A program made the translations under genes and the position numbers. This document shows, in pieces, positions 28,893-40,364 of a DNA stretch of 64,000 nt. Position 1 is the stretch's first letter. The number at the start of each line of letters is the position of its first letter. The DNA is from Streptococcus marmotae. Its GTDB lineage: Bacteria > Bacillota > Bacilli > Lactobacillales > Streptococcaceae. Location: NCBI RefSeq assembly GCF_001623565.1, contig NZ_CP015196.1:1-64000 (forward strand), given 5' to 3'. The notes beneath the pieces were generated by a model. That model made no database searches and was not told the origin of the DNA. It worked only from the letters and a program-made list of their open reading frames with translations.

Positions 28893-30695
28893 TTACAAAT
28901 GAACACCTTTTTCAACTAGAGCTTCTAGCTCTGTCAAACGGGCTTCAAAGACCTTGAAGGCATCGTTCAGGTAGTCTTCTTTTGTCATGTCAACGCCTGC
29001 TTTTTTGATGACATTTAATGGATAATCTGAACTTCCTGCCTTGAGGTAAGCCAGATAATGTTCCTTGTCTTCTGGACTCCCATGTACAATCTTATGAGAA
29101 AGGGCAGAAGCTGCTGCAAAACCTGTCGCATATTGGTACACGTAGAAATTATAGTAAAAATGCGGAATGCGAGCCCATTCAAATTGAATTTGTGGGTTTT
29201 CCTCAGCAGATAAACCATAGTATTTCTCGTTGATTTCACTATATAAATTATTCAAAAATTCAGCTGTCAACACTTGACTTTCTTGATCAGCTTTGTAGAT
29301 TGCCTGCTCAAACTCAGCAAATTGTGTCTGACGGAATACTGTACCACGGAAGCCATCCAAATAATGATTGAGAATAGCAAAGCGTGTCTTATCATCTTCA
29401 ACTTCTGACAATAGTTTTTCTGTCAGAATATTTTCGTTGGTCGTAGAAGCAATTTCTGCCAAGAAAATAGAATAATGGCCATACACATACGGCTGATTCT
29501 TACGTGTAAACATGGAATGAAGTGAATGCCCTGTTTCATGGATGAGAGTATAGAGATTATCGAGCGTATCTTGCCAGTTCAAGAGCATGAAAGCATTGGT
29601 ATCATAAGCTCCTCCAGAGTAAGCTCCTGAGCGTTTTCCTTCATTTTCATGGACATCAATCCAACGATTTTCAAAGGCTTCCTTAACTTGGGCACTGTAT
29701 TCATCACCAAAAATTGTTAAGGTATCTGCAGCCTTAGCTAAAGCATCTTCATAGGTGAATTTGTAATCAACATCTGAAAGCGGTGTGTACATATCGTACA
29801 TTTTCAAATCGTCAATTCCCAATAATTTCTTCCGCAAATTGATATAACGATGCAAGAGTGGCAGATGTTTATTGACCGCCTCTACCAAAGTATCGTAAAC
29901 AGACTCTGGAATAAAGTTAGCAGACAAGGCTGCATGGCGAGCGCTGTCATACTTCCGCAAGCGAGCCTTTAAATTATTGACTTTAACATTGGCTTGCAAG
30001 GTCTTCGCATAGGTGTGTTGGAATTGCTCATACGTGCTATACAGACCTTCATAGGCTTCTTGACGAACGGCACGGTTGCTTGATTCCATAAACGAAATGT
30101 AACTACCATGCGAAAGCGGTACAAGTTCACCTTCTTCGTTGGTAACCTCTGGGAAACGAATGCTAGCATTATCAAGAACAGAAAAGGTTTCTGACGGTGC
30201 ATCGAACACTTCACTTGTTGCAGCTAATACTTCTTCTACTTCTTGAGATAGGACGTGTTTCTTGCCTGCTAATAGTTTCTCAAATTGGTGGCTGTACTGT
30301 TGCAAAGCTGGTTCTTCTTCCATGAAAGCCGCCAGTTGCTCTTCTGTCGCTTCTAAGAATTCTGGTTCATAGAAGGCAAAAGCTTGTGAAAGGGCTGAAT
30401 AGAGTCCTAAAGCCTTCGCTTGAAATTCTTGGTATTTTCCTTCACGTGTATCTTGGTCATTTTTCATTGAAGCATAGACATAAAGTGTTTCCATACGGCG
30501 CATGAGCTCTAATTGCGTCTCACTAATTTCTAGTAAACTCTTTGCTGAATCAAGCAAGTGGCCAGCAAATCCTGCTGTCTTTTCTACATCAGCTTGTAGG
30601 GCAGCCAGCTCGCCTTCCCATGCTTCATCCGTTGGAAAAATGGTGGTCAAGTCCCACTGGTATTTTTCTTCAATTTCACTACGTTGTTTTGTCAT
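28893..30695 (-). CDS. pepF: Oligoendopeptidase F (PepF/PepB)
   Basis: Cytoplasmic M3 zinc metallopeptidase cutting oligopeptides of about 7-17 residues. The 600-aa length is normal. The zinc motif HETGH is at about residues 387-391 in [13 protein letters not shown], and [11 protein letters not shown] further on supplies the third ligand. Mostly helical, no signal peptide. RBS GGAGG. It lies 62 bp after coiA, the same order as in pneumococcus, where it sits in the competence-inducible coiA operon. Confidence 0.97.
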   Translation of the reverse strand: MTKQRSEIEEKYQWDLTTIFPTDEAWEGELAALQADVEKTAGFAGHLLDSAKSLLEISETQLELMRRMETLYVYASMKNDQDTREGKYQEFQAKALGLYSALSQAFAFYEPEFLEATEEQLAAFMEEEPALQQYSHQFEKLLAGKKHVLSQEVEEVLAATSEVFDAPSETFSVLDNASIRFPEVTNEEGELVPLSHGSYISFMESSNRAVRQEAYEGLYSTYEQFQHTYAKTLQANVKVNNLKARLRKYDSARHAALSANFIPESVYDTLVEAVNKHLPLLHRYINLRKKLLGIDDLKMYDMYTPLSDVDYKFTYEDALAKAADTLTIFGDEYSAQVKEAFENRWIDVHENEGKRSGAYSGGAYDTNAFMLLNWQDTLDNLYTLIHETGHSLHSMFTRKNQPYVYGHYSIFLAEIASTTNENILTEKLLSEVEDDKTRFAILNHYLDGFRGTVFRQTQFAEFEQAIYKADQESQVLTAEFLNNLYSEINEKYYGLSAEENPQIQFEWARIPHFYYNFYVYQYATGFAAASALSHKIVHGSPEDKEHYLAYLKAGSSDYPLNVIKKAGVDMTKEDYLNDAFKVFEARLTELEALVEKGVHL

Positions 30696-30757
30696 AATTG
30701 ATTTACCTCCGTACAGACTATTTTACCATAACAAAAGGAGTTCTTCTAACGTTAGCT

Positions 30758-31720
30758 CTACTGTCCGAGTTTTTTCCTTGACTTTATCTGATAAAATGCT
30801 GGTGAGTAGAGATACTGCTCTGTCTTGCAGTCCAATTGCTGATAATATTCCCAAAAATGAGCATAATAAGCAGACAAATCTTGCTCAATCTGAGCAAATC
30901 CAATTGTCGATTCTGGCAAACGAATCTGAGGGTAAAAATCATCTAATGTTTGAGTAAGAAGATTGCCACCTTCCTGGTAGAGTTGGGCTTGAATGCCCAT
31001 CCATTTTGGAGATTGGTGATACAACTGACGTGCTAAATATTCACGTATCTGCCTATCTAGCCTGCCTTTTAGTACGGCTACTTTTTTCCCTTGGTACGGA
31101 AAACGCAGTATCGTTAGCAGATTTCCAACCCCTAAGGGAAATTCCTGCGTCAAGCACTGCACTTGCCCGTGCAAATCCTCATGAATAAGGTAACGCAAAC
31201 GTATTTTTTCACGCTCTCTATCCAATTCCCAAAGAAAAAATCCTAAGCGATGACTAAAATAAAGAAATTGCCTCTGCAGATTCGTCAACCGCTTTTTCAG
31301 CCATAAGTCCTTGCCCAATAGCCAAACAACGCGGTAACCTGCCTGCTGATAAGAATAGGTCCGCTCTTGTAACCGCCTTATCGGCAAACTCGAACATTGG
31401 ATTTCAAGAACCAGCTTATCATTAATAAAAACATCTGCAATTTGCTCAATCTCTGGCAATCGTTTTTCGAGTTCTGCCTGACTATCTTGCAAAGCCCATT
31501 GATACAAACTTGTCTTCAACTGAAGATGTTGTTCCGATTCATTTTCTGAGAAATAATGGCAATTTTTCAGTGATATATGAGCAAAATGGGGGCGCATAAC
31601 TTCCCCTTTGCGTAAGCGTACAGGTCCACCACATCCGGGACAGAAAAATGCTTGACCGTCTACCGCTTGCTGTTCAAGTAAGTGGACAGACCGTCCTTGT
31701 TCATTTTTTGCAACTAGCAT
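30758..31720 (-). CDS. coiA: Competence protein CoiA
   Basis: Late competence protein acting during recombination of incoming DNA. The 320-aa length is as expected. The N-terminus carries a CPGCGGPVRLRKG zinc-ribbon-like element (residues about 22-34) and RPHFAH; the middle holds a restriction-like nuclease core (VFINDKLVLEIQCSSLPIRRLQERTYSYQQAGYRVVWLLG). RBS AGGAGG. A CIN box sits 18 bp before the start, so it is controlled by ComX. Confidence 0.96.
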   Translation of the reverse strand: MLVAKNEQGRSVHLLEQQAVDGQAFFCPGCGGPVRLRKGEVMRPHFAHISLKNCHYFSENESEQHLQLKTSLYQWALQDSQAELEKRLPEIEQIADVFINDKLVLEIQCSSLPIRRLQERTYSYQQAGYRVVWLLGKDLWLKKRLTNLQRQFLYFSHRLGFFLWELDREREKIRLRYLIHEDLHGQVQCLTQEFPLGVGNLLTILRFPYQGKKVAVLKGRLDRQIREYLARQLYHQSPKWMGIQAQLYQEGGNLLTQTLDDFYPQIRLPESTIGFAQIEQDLSAYYAHFWEYYQQLDCKTEQYLYSPAFYQIKSRKKLGQ

Positions 31721-31737
31721 AAGCCCTCCTGTCTATT

Positions 31738-31745
31738 CATTCGTA
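31738..31745 (-). promoter_or_regulatory. CIN box (ComX promoter) of coiA
   Basis: Minus strand TACGAATG differs in one base from the TACGAATA consensus and is preceded by a T tract, the usual look of late-competence promoters. The T tract is shared with the upstream metG terminator. Confidence 0.85.
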
Positions 31746-31747
31746 AA

Positions 31748-31780
31748 AAAAGTTGAACAATTTTCAGTTGTTCAACTTTT
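31748..31780 (-). terminator. Terminator between metG and coiA
   Basis: AAAAGTTGAACAA (31748-31760) pairs exactly with TTGTTCAACTTTT (31768-31780). Its minus-strand U tract runs straight into the CIN box of coiA. Confidence 0.85.
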
Positions 31781-31926
31781 GATATTTTTCTTCACAAACA
31801 GTAGCCGTCCCTTGTTTTGATAGTTATTAAATTAACTTTGCTAACATGAACTGTTGATAGCTAAATCTAGAAGGTTGAAGCAAAAAAACAAAGTAAGTGG
31901 ATTTGTTTGATTTCTTAGGAGAATGT

Positions 31927-33924
31927 TTATCCAATCACACTTCCATTTGGTACGCTAGCATCAACTGTCAAGAGGGTCAAGCTATCTCCATGTTCAGCAG
32001 ATAGAATCATCCCCTGACTGATGTGTCCCATCATCTTACGCGGCTTGAGGTTGGCTACAATTTGAACTTTTTTGCCGACCAATTCTTGCTCATTTGGATA
32101 ATATTTGGCGATACCTGAAAGAATTTGGCGGTCTTCCTTGTCACCAGCGTCCAAACGGAATTGAAGTAATTTATCACTACCTTCAACTTTTTTAACTTCT
32201 TTGACTTCCGCCACACGGATTTCGACCTTTTCAAAATCATCAAACTTGATTTCCTTGCGGTTGAGGGTCAATTCAACCTCTTCTGGTTTCCATTCTTTTT
32301 CCACAACTGGTTTACCAGCTGCCATTTGTTCCTTGATGTAGGCAATTTCCTCGTCCATTTCAAGACGTGGGAAAATTGGCTGACCTTTTGGAACCACTCG
32401 CAAGTCTTTTGGTAAATCTGCAAGTGCTAAATTCTCTAAGCTATTTGCCTTTTCCATTCCCAACTGCTCTAAGATTGCAGCACTTGTCGTCATCATGAAT
32501 GGCTCAATCAAATGAGCCACCACACGAAGACTTGCTACTAAGTGGCTCATGACGGCAGCCAGTTCGCTTCGTTTGTCTTTCTCTTTTGCTAACAGCCATG
32601 GAGCCGTTTCATCGATATACTTGTTAGTACGGGCAATCAAGGTCCAGACTGATTCTAGGGCACGTGGATAATCCACCGCATCCATTTGCTTATGGTATTC
32701 TGCAATTGCTTCTGCTGCTACCTGTGCCAAATCCGCATCAAAGGCTGTCACATTTTCTGCATAGCTAGGCACTTGTCCGTCAAAGTATTTATTCACCATA
32801 GCCACTGTACGGTTGAGGAGGTTTCCAAGGTCATTGGCAAGCTCGTAGTTAATCCGCCCTACATAATCCTCTGGCGTAAAGGTCCCGTCTGAACCGACCG
32901 GCAAACTTCTCATAAGATAGTAACGCAAAGGATCGAGTCCATAGCGCTCCACCAACATATCCGGATAGACAACATTTCCTTTAGATTTAGACATTTTGCC
33001 GTCTTTCATGACAAACCAACCGTGAGCAATCAAGCGTTCTGGTAATGGTAAGTCAAGCATCATGAGGAGGATTGGCCAGTAAATCGAGTGGAAACGTAAG
33101 ATGTCTTTCGCAACCATGTGGTAGACACTACCATTATTCCAGAATTTATCAAAATTCGCATGATTTTCTTGACCATAGCCAAGGGCTGTTGCATAGTTCA
33201 AGAGGGCATCAATCCAGACATAGACAACATGTTTTGGATTGGACGGTACTGGAACTCCCCAGGTAAAGGAAGTCCGGCTGACTGCCAAATCCTCAAGACC
33301 TGGTTCAATAAAGTTTTTCACGATTTCATTCATCCGCCCATCTGGTTGGATGAAATCAGGACGTTCTTTAAAGAAGGCTACCAAGCGATCCGCATACTTG
33401 CTCAAACGAAGGAAATAGGATTCTTCTGATACCCATTCCACCTCATGACCAGAAGGGGCAATTCCCCCAATCACCTTGCCTGCTTCATCTCGAAAAACTT
33501 CTTCTAACTGGCTTTCGGTGAAAAATTCCTCATCAGACACAGAATACCAGCCAGAATATTCCCCTAGATAAATATCGTCTTGTGCCAGTAAACGTTCAAA
33601 GACTTCTGCCACTACCGTTTCATGGTAGTCGTCTGTCGTACGAATAAAGCCGTCATAGGAAATATCTAGGAGTTTCCATAATTCTTTGACCCCCACAGCC
33701 ATGCCGTCCACATATTCTTGCGGAGTAATACCAGCTTCAGCTGCCTTGTCTTGAATCTTTTGGCCATGCTCATCAAGACCTGTCAACGAGAAAACATCAT
33801 AGCCCATAAGGCGTTTGTAACGTGCTAAAACATCGCAGGCAATCGTAGTTGTCGCATTTCCAATGTGGAGCTTCCCAGAAGGGTAGTAAATGGGGGTCGT
33901 AATGTAAAAATTCTTTTCTGTCAT
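31927..33924 (-). CDS. metG: Methionine--tRNA ligase
   Basis: 665-aa class I synthetase. The HIGH-like motif is in [12 protein letters not shown] near residues 13-22 and [10 protein letters not shown] follows; KMSKSKGN is near residue 305. The helical anticodon domain is followed by a C-terminal OB-fold tRNA-binding (EMAP-like) domain from about residue 560, with [12 protein letters not shown] and [16 protein letters not shown]. The zinc-finger insert cysteines are absent. RBS GGAAAAG. Own extended -10 promoter at 33968-33976; divergent from exoA. Confidence 0.98.
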   Translation of the reverse strand: MTEKNFYITTPIYYPSGKLHIGNATTTIACDVLARYKRLMGYDVFSLTGLDEHGQKIQDKAAEAGITPQEYVDGMAVGVKELWKLLDISYDGFIRTTDDYHETVVAEVFERLLAQDDIYLGEYSGWYSVSDEEFFTESQLEEVFRDEAGKVIGGIAPSGHEVEWVSEESYFLRLSKYADRLVAFFKERPDFIQPDGRMNEIVKNFIEPGLEDLAVSRTSFTWGVPVPSNPKHVVYVWIDALLNYATALGYGQENHANFDKFWNNGSVYHMVAKDILRFHSIYWPILLMMLDLPLPERLIAHGWFVMKDGKMSKSKGNVVYPDMLVERYGLDPLRYYLMRSLPVGSDGTFTPEDYVGRINYELANDLGNLLNRTVAMVNKYFDGQVPSYAENVTAFDADLAQVAAEAIAEYHKQMDAVDYPRALESVWTLIARTNKYIDETAPWLLAKEKDKRSELAAVMSHLVASLRVVAHLIEPFMMTTSAAILEQLGMEKANSLENLALADLPKDLRVVPKGQPIFPRLEMDEEIAYIKEQMAAGKPVVEKEWKPEEVELTLNRKEIKFDDFEKVEIRVAEVKEVKKVEGSDKLLQFRLDAGDKEDRQILSGIAKYYPNEQELVGKKVQIVANLKPRKMMGHISQGMILSAEHGDSLTLLTVDASVPNGSVIG

Positions 33925-33967
33925 AACTTTTCCTTTCAGGGCAAATGAAACCCAGTTCTATTTCTTC

Positions 33968-33976
33968 ATTATATCA
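33968..33976 (-). promoter_or_regulatory. Extended -10 promoter of metG
   Basis: Minus strand TGA-TATAAT (33968-33976), 44 bp before the metG ATG. Confidence 0.6.
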
Positions 33977-34082
33977 TAAAAAAGGAACTGATAACACACA
34001 AAATATCACGTACTCTACTTCCCTATGTGTAGAAATGACCACAGAAGATTGAGCACAAAAGAAGCCTACTTCTCTCACTTTT

Positions 34083-34091
34083 TGATATAAT
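34083..34091 (+). promoter_or_regulatory. Extended -10 promoter of exoA
   Basis: TTGA-TATAAT with TGA at 34083-34085 and TATAAT at 34086-34091; RBS AAAGGA precedes the ATG at 34122. Confidence 0.6.
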
Positions 34092-34121
34092 ACAAGAAGA
34101 ACAAAAAGAAAAGGATAGATT

Positions 34122-34949
34122 ATGAAACTCATCTCATGGAATATTGATTCCCTCAATGCAGCCTTGACCAGTGATTCTGCCCGTGCACAATTGTCACAAG
34201 CCGTGCTGCAAACCCTCGTTACAGAAGACGCGGATATTATCGCCATCCAAGAAACGAAATTGTCAGCCAAAGGACCTACTAAAAAGCATTTGGAGATTTT
34301 AGAGCAACTCTTTCCTGATTATGAAAATACATGGCGTTCATCTGTCGAACCAGCTCGTAAGGGCTATGCAGGAACCATGTTTCTCTATAAAAAAGGCTTG
34401 ACACCAACTATTACCTTCCCAGAAATTGGAGCACCAACGACCATGGACTTGGAAGGTCGAATCATCACTCTAGAATTCGAACATTTCTTTGTGACCCAAG
34501 TTTACACACCAAATGCGGGAGACGGGTTGAAACGCCTTGCTGACCGCCAAGTCTGGGATGAAAAGTATGCAGAATATTTAGCAAAACTTGATCAAGAAAA
34601 GCCTGTTCTGGCAACAGGTGACTATAATGTTGCCCACCACGAAATCGATCTTGCAAATCCTGCTAGCAACCGTCAATCACCTGGATTTACCGATGAAGAA
34701 CGTGCAGGATTTACCAATCTACTTGCCAAGGGATTCACTGATACCTTCCGCCACTTGCATGGTGAGCTTCCCCATCAATACACTTGGTGGGCGCAACGCA
34801 GCAAGACCAGCAAAATCAACAACACCGGCTGGAGAATTGACTACTGGCTTACCAGCAATCGTGTAGCTGATAAGGTCACCAAGTCTGAGATGATTGACTC
34901 AGGTGCCCGCCAAGACCACACCCCAATCGTGATGGAAATTGATTTATAA
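34122..34949 (+). CDS. exoA: Exodeoxyribonuclease III / AP endonuclease
   Basis: 275-aa Mg-dependent base-excision-repair nuclease of the ExoIII/APE1 family. Visible active-site segments: LISWNIDSLNA at the N-terminus, IQETKLS with the metal-binding Glu, TGDYNVAHHEIDLANP, and the C-terminal YWLTSNR...SGARQDHTPIVMEI with the catalytic Asp-His. RBS AAAGGA. A VOC-family gene follows 9 bp downstream on the same transcript. Confidence 0.97.
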   Translation: MKLISWNIDSLNAALTSDSARAQLSQAVLQTLVTEDADIIAIQETKLSAKGPTKKHLEILEQLFPDYENTWRSSVEPARKGYAGTMFLYKKGLTPTITFPEIGAPTTMDLEGRIITLEFEHFFVTQVYTPNAGDGLKRLADRQVWDEKYAEYLAKLDQEKPVLATGDYNVAHHEIDLANPASNRQSPGFTDEERAGFTNLLAKGFTDTFRHLHGELPHQYTWWAQRSKTSKINNTGWRIDYWLTSNRVADKVTKSEMIDSGARQDHTPIVMEIDL

Positions 34950-34958
34950 GGAGAAACG

Positions 34959-35339
34959 ATGATTACAGCATCAACCACCATGCTCTATGTAGAGGATACA
35001 ACAGCCACTATGGAATTTTGGACCGAAAAAATGGGCTTTGTTCTCTTAGATACAGCTGACCACGGAGACGCTATTTCCTATGAAATTGCGCCGTCGCTTG
35101 CGGCTACGACCAAATTTGGCATTCATGATAAGGAGTGGGTTGCAAAAGCAAATCCTGGTATGACTCTCGGCTTTCCAAGTCTGTTGTTTGAAACAGAAGA
35201 TTTAAAATCTGAGTACGAACGTTTGACACAAGCAGGCGTTTCCACCAATCCCATCATGGAATACCAAGGGATGGTTCATTTCACCTTTGCTGACAACGAA
35301 GGACATTACATCGCAGTACGAGAAAGCACCGCCAAATAA
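34959..35339 (+). CDS. VOC (glyoxalase/bleomycin-resistance) family protein
   Basis: 126-aa protein with the paired beta-alpha-beta-beta-beta modules of the vicinal oxygen chelate fold: STTMLYVEDTTATMEFWTEKMGFVLLD and MVHFTFADNEGHYIAVRE. It resembles small glyoxalase-like proteins; substrate and metal dependence are unknown. Translationally close to exoA (9 bp), RBS AAGGAG. Confidence 0.85.
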   Translation: MITASTTMLYVEDTTATMEFWTEKMGFVLLDTADHGDAISYEIAPSLAATTKFGIHDKEWVAKANPGMTLGFPSLLFETEDLKSEYERLTQAGVSTNPIMEYQGMVHFTFADNEGHYIAVRESTAK

Positions 35340-35342
35340 TGC

Positions 35343-35374
35343 AAAAAGGCAGAAGAGTTCGCTCTTGCCTTTTT
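35343..35374 (+). terminator. Terminator of exoA operon
   Basis: AAAAAGGC (35343-35350) and GCCTTTTT (35367-35374) extend an AGAAGAG-TTC-GCTCTT hairpin. A T-rich end follows. Confidence 0.85.
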
Positions 35375-35527
35375 ATTTATACCTTGTCAACTTCCTGTCA
35401 ACTTATTTTTAGCCTTAGAACGTGTCTTAATTCCTTGACATTGCTCATTTTTCATCCCTTGTCAAAGGATTTTGCTAGCCAGAAATGCAACCATTTGGTA
35501 TGCTAGGTGTAGAAGGAGGAAATCATT

Positions 35528-36115
35528 ATGGAACTTGGAAAACAGATCAAACACTATCGCAAGGAATTTGGCTTGTCTCAAGATGATTTGGCAGAAGAGC
35601 TATTTGTCAGCCGGCAAACGGTTTCTAATTGGGAACGCGGAACCACCTATCCTGACATTCAAAATCTTCTGCTCCTTTGCCAGATTTTTGATACTGACCT
35701 GAACCAACTCGTGCAAGGGGATATTGTGACATTCAGCGAAATTCTCCACGGAGCAGACTATAACAGATACGAACGCCATTCACGCATCATGACTTGGGGA
35801 ATGTTTCTTTGTGCCATCCTCTCATTTCCGCTCTTTTACTATCTAGGTTGGACAGGCATTATCATTTTCTTGATTCTCTGGGGAGTCTCTCTTTATTACG
35901 CTCATCAGGTCGATCGGTTCAAGAAGAAATATGATTTGAAAACTATCAAAGAATTGATTGCCTATAGCGAGGGAAAATCACTCAGCAAAATCGCAAAACG
36001 CGAGGAAAAAGCAAAGACACCTTATCAAAACATTCTTATTGTTGCGGGATTTACAGTCGTTAGTGCCTTGATTGCACTTCTTGTCGCAGGGATTTGCCTG
36101 TTCTTCTTTCCTTGA
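35528..36115 (+). CDS. XRE-family regulator with membrane segments
   Basis: 195 aa. Residues 1-65 are a Cro/C1 helix-turn-helix (LGKQIKHYRKEFGLSQDDLAEELFVSRQTVSNWERG), followed by QNLLLLCQIFDTDLNQL. Two adjacent hydrophobic stretches (about 90-125) and a third at the C-terminus (about 170-193) make it membrane-bound. Such proteins are common in lactic acid bacteria; targets here are unknown. RBS AGGAGG and a TGG-TATGCT extended -10 just upstream. It forms a single-gene unit. Confidence 0.85.
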   Translation: MELGKQIKHYRKEFGLSQDDLAEELFVSRQTVSNWERGTTYPDIQNLLLLCQIFDTDLNQLVQGDIVTFSEILHGADYNRYERHSRIMTWGMFLCAILSFPLFYYLGWTGIIIFLILWGVSLYYAHQVDRFKKKYDLKTIKELIAYSEGKSLSKIAKREEKAKTPYQNILIVAGFTVVSALIALLVAGICLFFFP

Positions 36116-36140
36116 AGATCCTCCGTAAGATAAAATAACA

Positions 36141-36193
36141 AAACCACAGACATTGTTTCACCTAAAATAGGTAGTAAACAATATCTGTGGTTT
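36141..36193 (+). terminator. Terminator of XRE gene
   Basis: AAACCACAGA (36141-36150) pairs with TCTGTGGTTT (36184-36193) with an inner ATTGTTT/AAACAAT stem; Ts follow. Confidence 0.85.
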
Positions 36194-36359
36194 TTCTTAG
36201 TACATTTTGTTTTCTTTTAAGTACGTAGGATACTTTAGACTACAGCAACATCCAAAATAGAGAATTTACTTCAAGTTTTTCTATATTATTAAAGGAAAAA
36301 TTGATTAGATATCAGGTGGGAAAAGGAATTTCCCTAAAATAATAAGGCTGTCTATGCAC

Positions 36360-37814
<1,455 letters not shown>

Positions 37815-37822
37815 TTAATTTT

Positions 37823-38842
37823 TCAAATTTTTGACACCTGTTTCTGAAAACTCCAAGTCTCTTTCAGAGAATCATCAACCTTATAACTCCAATAACAATT
37901 CCCTATCGCACTCTCCCATGCAGATAATTGTTCTTTTAGAAGACACTCAAGTATTTCTGGTTCACTACTCAAGTAATTGGATTGGCTCCACTCACCTACT
38001 AAAACATCATGTGATTGGCTTGCATCTTCAATCTTCTTCTTGAAATTATTCTGGATATAGTCAACATAGCTGGCAAGTGTCGCTTCCTGAATTTCAAATC
38101 TTGCAAAATTAATATACATGTGGGTATCAATTACAACATTTGGATAATCTTCCCTCACCATAAACTCAGACCATTCTTCAATTCTAAATCCATCATGAAA
38201 AACAATTTTTCTCTCATCTCCAATTATTGGATTTAATCTATTATACGTCTGTTTGTAAAAAGATTTAAGAAATTCAGTGGAAATCTCTGAAGATTTAGAT
38301 AAGTTATCCTGGTACTTCTCAGGCAAACTATATTTTAACATATTAAATATTTTGTTATCAGCCGGCTCATTTAGAACCTCAATTCCCCAAAGTGCTGATG
38401 AATCCTTATATCGAACAGCCAAACGTTCTAATGTATTTAATAGCTGTACAACATTTTCTTGATGATGATGAAAAGTACATAGCCCAGTAAAGCCACTATT
38501 ATCTAAGCCGTTCTGTCCACCTGGTGCTGTATGCATATCAATCAGGATTTTTAAGTCATATTTTTCAGCCCAGAGAAATGCTTTATCTAAATAGTCAATT
38601 GTCCCCTCAAAAATCGTATGTGAGATTGGTATACGAATAAGGCTAACTCCATTATCAGAAATAAACTTAAAATCATTCTCTGTGATCCAACTATCCCTGT
38701 GCTTTGAGAGGAATTCATTGATGTTAGAACCTAGTTCTAGTTTTAATTCAGATTCATCGTCTGATTTGGTACCATCAAAAACTGTAGGAGACATCCACTT
38801 TTCTAATACTAGCCAATTGCCTAAATTGACTCCTCTAACCAT
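37823..38842 (-). CDS. GH5 family glycoside hydrolase, intracellular
   Basis: 339-aa GH5 enzyme of the exo-beta-1,3-glucanase-like (GH5_9) look: RGVNLGNWLVLEKWMSP start, DMHTAPGGQNG, acid/base Glu in GIEVLNEP (about residue 158) and nucleophile Glu in LVGEWSQSN (about 283). No signal peptide, unlike fungal and many bacterial relatives, so it acts on imported, probably phosphorylated or short, beta-glucans. It lies between the PTS gene (14 bp) and GH1 (29 bp). Confidence 0.85.
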   Translation of the reverse strand: MVRGVNLGNWLVLEKWMSPTVFDGTKSDDESELKLELGSNINEFLSKHRDSWITENDFKFISDNGVSLIRIPISHTIFEGTIDYLDKAFLWAEKYDLKILIDMHTAPGGQNGLDNSGFTGLCTFHHHQENVVQLLNTLERLAVRYKDSSALWGIEVLNEPADNKIFNMLKYSLPEKYQDNLSKSSEISTEFLKSFYKQTYNRLNPIIGDERKIVFHDGFRIEEWSEFMVREDYPNVVIDTHMYINFARFEIQEATLASYVDYIQNNFKKKIEDASQSHDVLVGEWSQSNYLSSEPEILECLLKEQLSAWESAIGNCYWSYKVDDSLKETWSFQKQVSKI

Positions 38843-38856
38843 TACACACCTCTCAA

Positions 38857-40209
38857 CTAAGCTTGTTCTTCCAAATAACTATCACCTAAGAGCCATGTTG
38901 CAATGAATGAAGTTATGATTGAAATAGCAAGTACAATGAACGCATAAACGATATTCAGTGGGTTTTCACCACCGATAAACATAGCAATCGAAGCCAATCC
39001 CGGACTGCCAAAAGCAAAAGCTTTAAGCGACAGCAATCCTGCTACTAAGGCTCCTATCCCTCCTCCAATCATGCTTCCATATAATGGTGTTTTGTAACGT
39101 ACGGATACGCCAAATAGAGCTGGTTCTGTAATACCCATCAAGGCAGTTATACCTGATGAATAAGCCATACTTTTAGTTTTAATATTCTTAGAACGTACTG
39201 CTACTGCTAATGCCGCACCACATTGAGCCATATTGGCCGCTAGGACTGCAGGAAACATGAGTGGGTCAAATCCGAATTCAGTAAATACACCAATAGTAAT
39301 AGGTGTAAAACTTTGGTGCATACCAGTCATTCCAATAAATGGGCCAAATACACCAATTAGAACAAGCCCAGGAATACGAGCAAACTGTACAAAATATGAA
39401 ATTATCGTAGCAAAAATATTACCTACAAAAGCTCCTATAGGTCCTAATAGTGCTAATCCTACAAGACCGGTAATAATTAAAGTGAGTAATGGAGCAAGAA
39501 AAAATTTAACCGTTTCATGAATTTTATTATAGAAAAAGCGTTCAATATAAGATTCAAACCAGACAATTAAAATAATTGGAACAGCTGTCGAACTATAAGA
39601 AAATGAAGTAATTGGAATGCCAAAGAATGAAATTGGTTGTCCAGCTCCCATTAACTCAACCAAAGCTGGATAAAGCAATACACCAGCAAGAGTCAAAGAA
39701 ATACTTGTATTTGTCTTAAAATATCTAGAAGATGTATAAGCGATTAACAATGGTAAGAAATAAAATACTGCATCTGAAATTGTATTTAAGATAATGTAAT
39801 TTTGAGAATCCGAAGTTAACCATTTAAAAGCAATTGCCGCTGCTAATAATGCTTTAAGCATACCTGAACCTGTAATAGCAGGAAGTATCGGTGTAAAAAT
39901 GCTAGTTAAAGCTGAAAGAATTCCTACTTTAGAAGTATTCGTCTGCCCCTCAACTTCAGCATTTAAATGATAAAGCTCGTCAATTGAATTATAGACATTT
40001 ACAACGTCACTGCCAATAATGACTTGAAACTGCCCATTCTGTTTCATAATTCCTTTAACACCATCTATATCTGACAATATTTTTTCATTCGCTTTAGCCT
40101 CATCTTTCAGTTCAAATCTGAGACGAGTAGCACAATGTACAAGCGAAATAATATTTTCTTTTCCACCAACATTAGTAATAATTGATTTTGATAGTTTTTT
40201 ATAATCCAT
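38857..40209 (-). CDS. PTS beta-glucoside-type EIIBC
   Basis: 450-aa transporter of the glucose-glucoside family. Residues 1-80 are the EIIB domain with the phosphorylated Cys26 in LVHCATRLRF; residues about 100-440 form EIIC with about ten membrane helices (GITEPALFGVSVRYK). Related proteins often carry a C-terminal EIIA; it is missing here, so a separate EIIA must supply the phosphate. RBS is weak. Two hydrolases follow in the same operon; the RpiR regulator lies upstream on the same strand. Confidence 0.92.
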   Translation of the reverse strand: MDYKKLSKSIITNVGGKENIISLVHCATRLRFELKDEAKANEKILSDIDGVKGIMKQNGQFQVIIGSDVVNVYNSIDELYHLNAEVEGQTNTSKVGILSALTSIFTPILPAITGSGMLKALLAAAIAFKWLTSDSQNYIILNTISDAVFYFLPLLIAYTSSRYFKTNTSISLTLAGVLLYPALVELMGAGQPISFFGIPITSFSYSSTAVPIILIVWFESYIERFFYNKIHETVKFFLAPLLTLIITGLVGLALLGPIGAFVGNIFATIISYFVQFARIPGLVLIGVFGPFIGMTGMHQSFTPITIGVFTEFGFDPLMFPAVLAANMAQCGAALAVAVRSKNIKTKSMAYSSGITALMGITEPALFGVSVRYKTPLYGSMIGGGIGALVAGLLSLKAFAFGSPGLASIAMFIGGENPLNIVYAFIVLAISIITSFIATWLLGDSYLEEQA

Positions 40210-40249
40210 AATGATTCAACTTTCCATTTTTATTTCTGAGCTCACTTGT

Positions 40250-40298
40250 ATAATAGCAGATAATTAAAGGGCTTACAATATTTTTGGAAACGATTGTA
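40250..40298 (-). promoter_or_regulatory. Promoter and cre-like site of the beta-glucoside operon
   Basis: Minus strand TTGTAA (40273-40278), 17 nt, TATTAT (40250-40255) with TGC before it. Directly upstream TGGAAACGATTGTA (40285-40298) matches the cre consensus but for one base. Confidence 0.7.
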
Positions 40299-40334
40299 AC
40301 AGGTTTAGCATTTTATAATTTGTTACATAATAAA

Positions 40335-40364
40335 AACAGAGTGTTACTTTACACTCTGTTGTAT
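40335..40364 (-). terminator. Terminator of rpiR-type gene
   Basis: AACAGAGTGT and ACACTCTGTT flank a TACTTT loop; the 3' arm as read on the minus strand is followed by TTTAT. The upstream half overlaps the last codons of the regulator. Confidence 0.75.
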
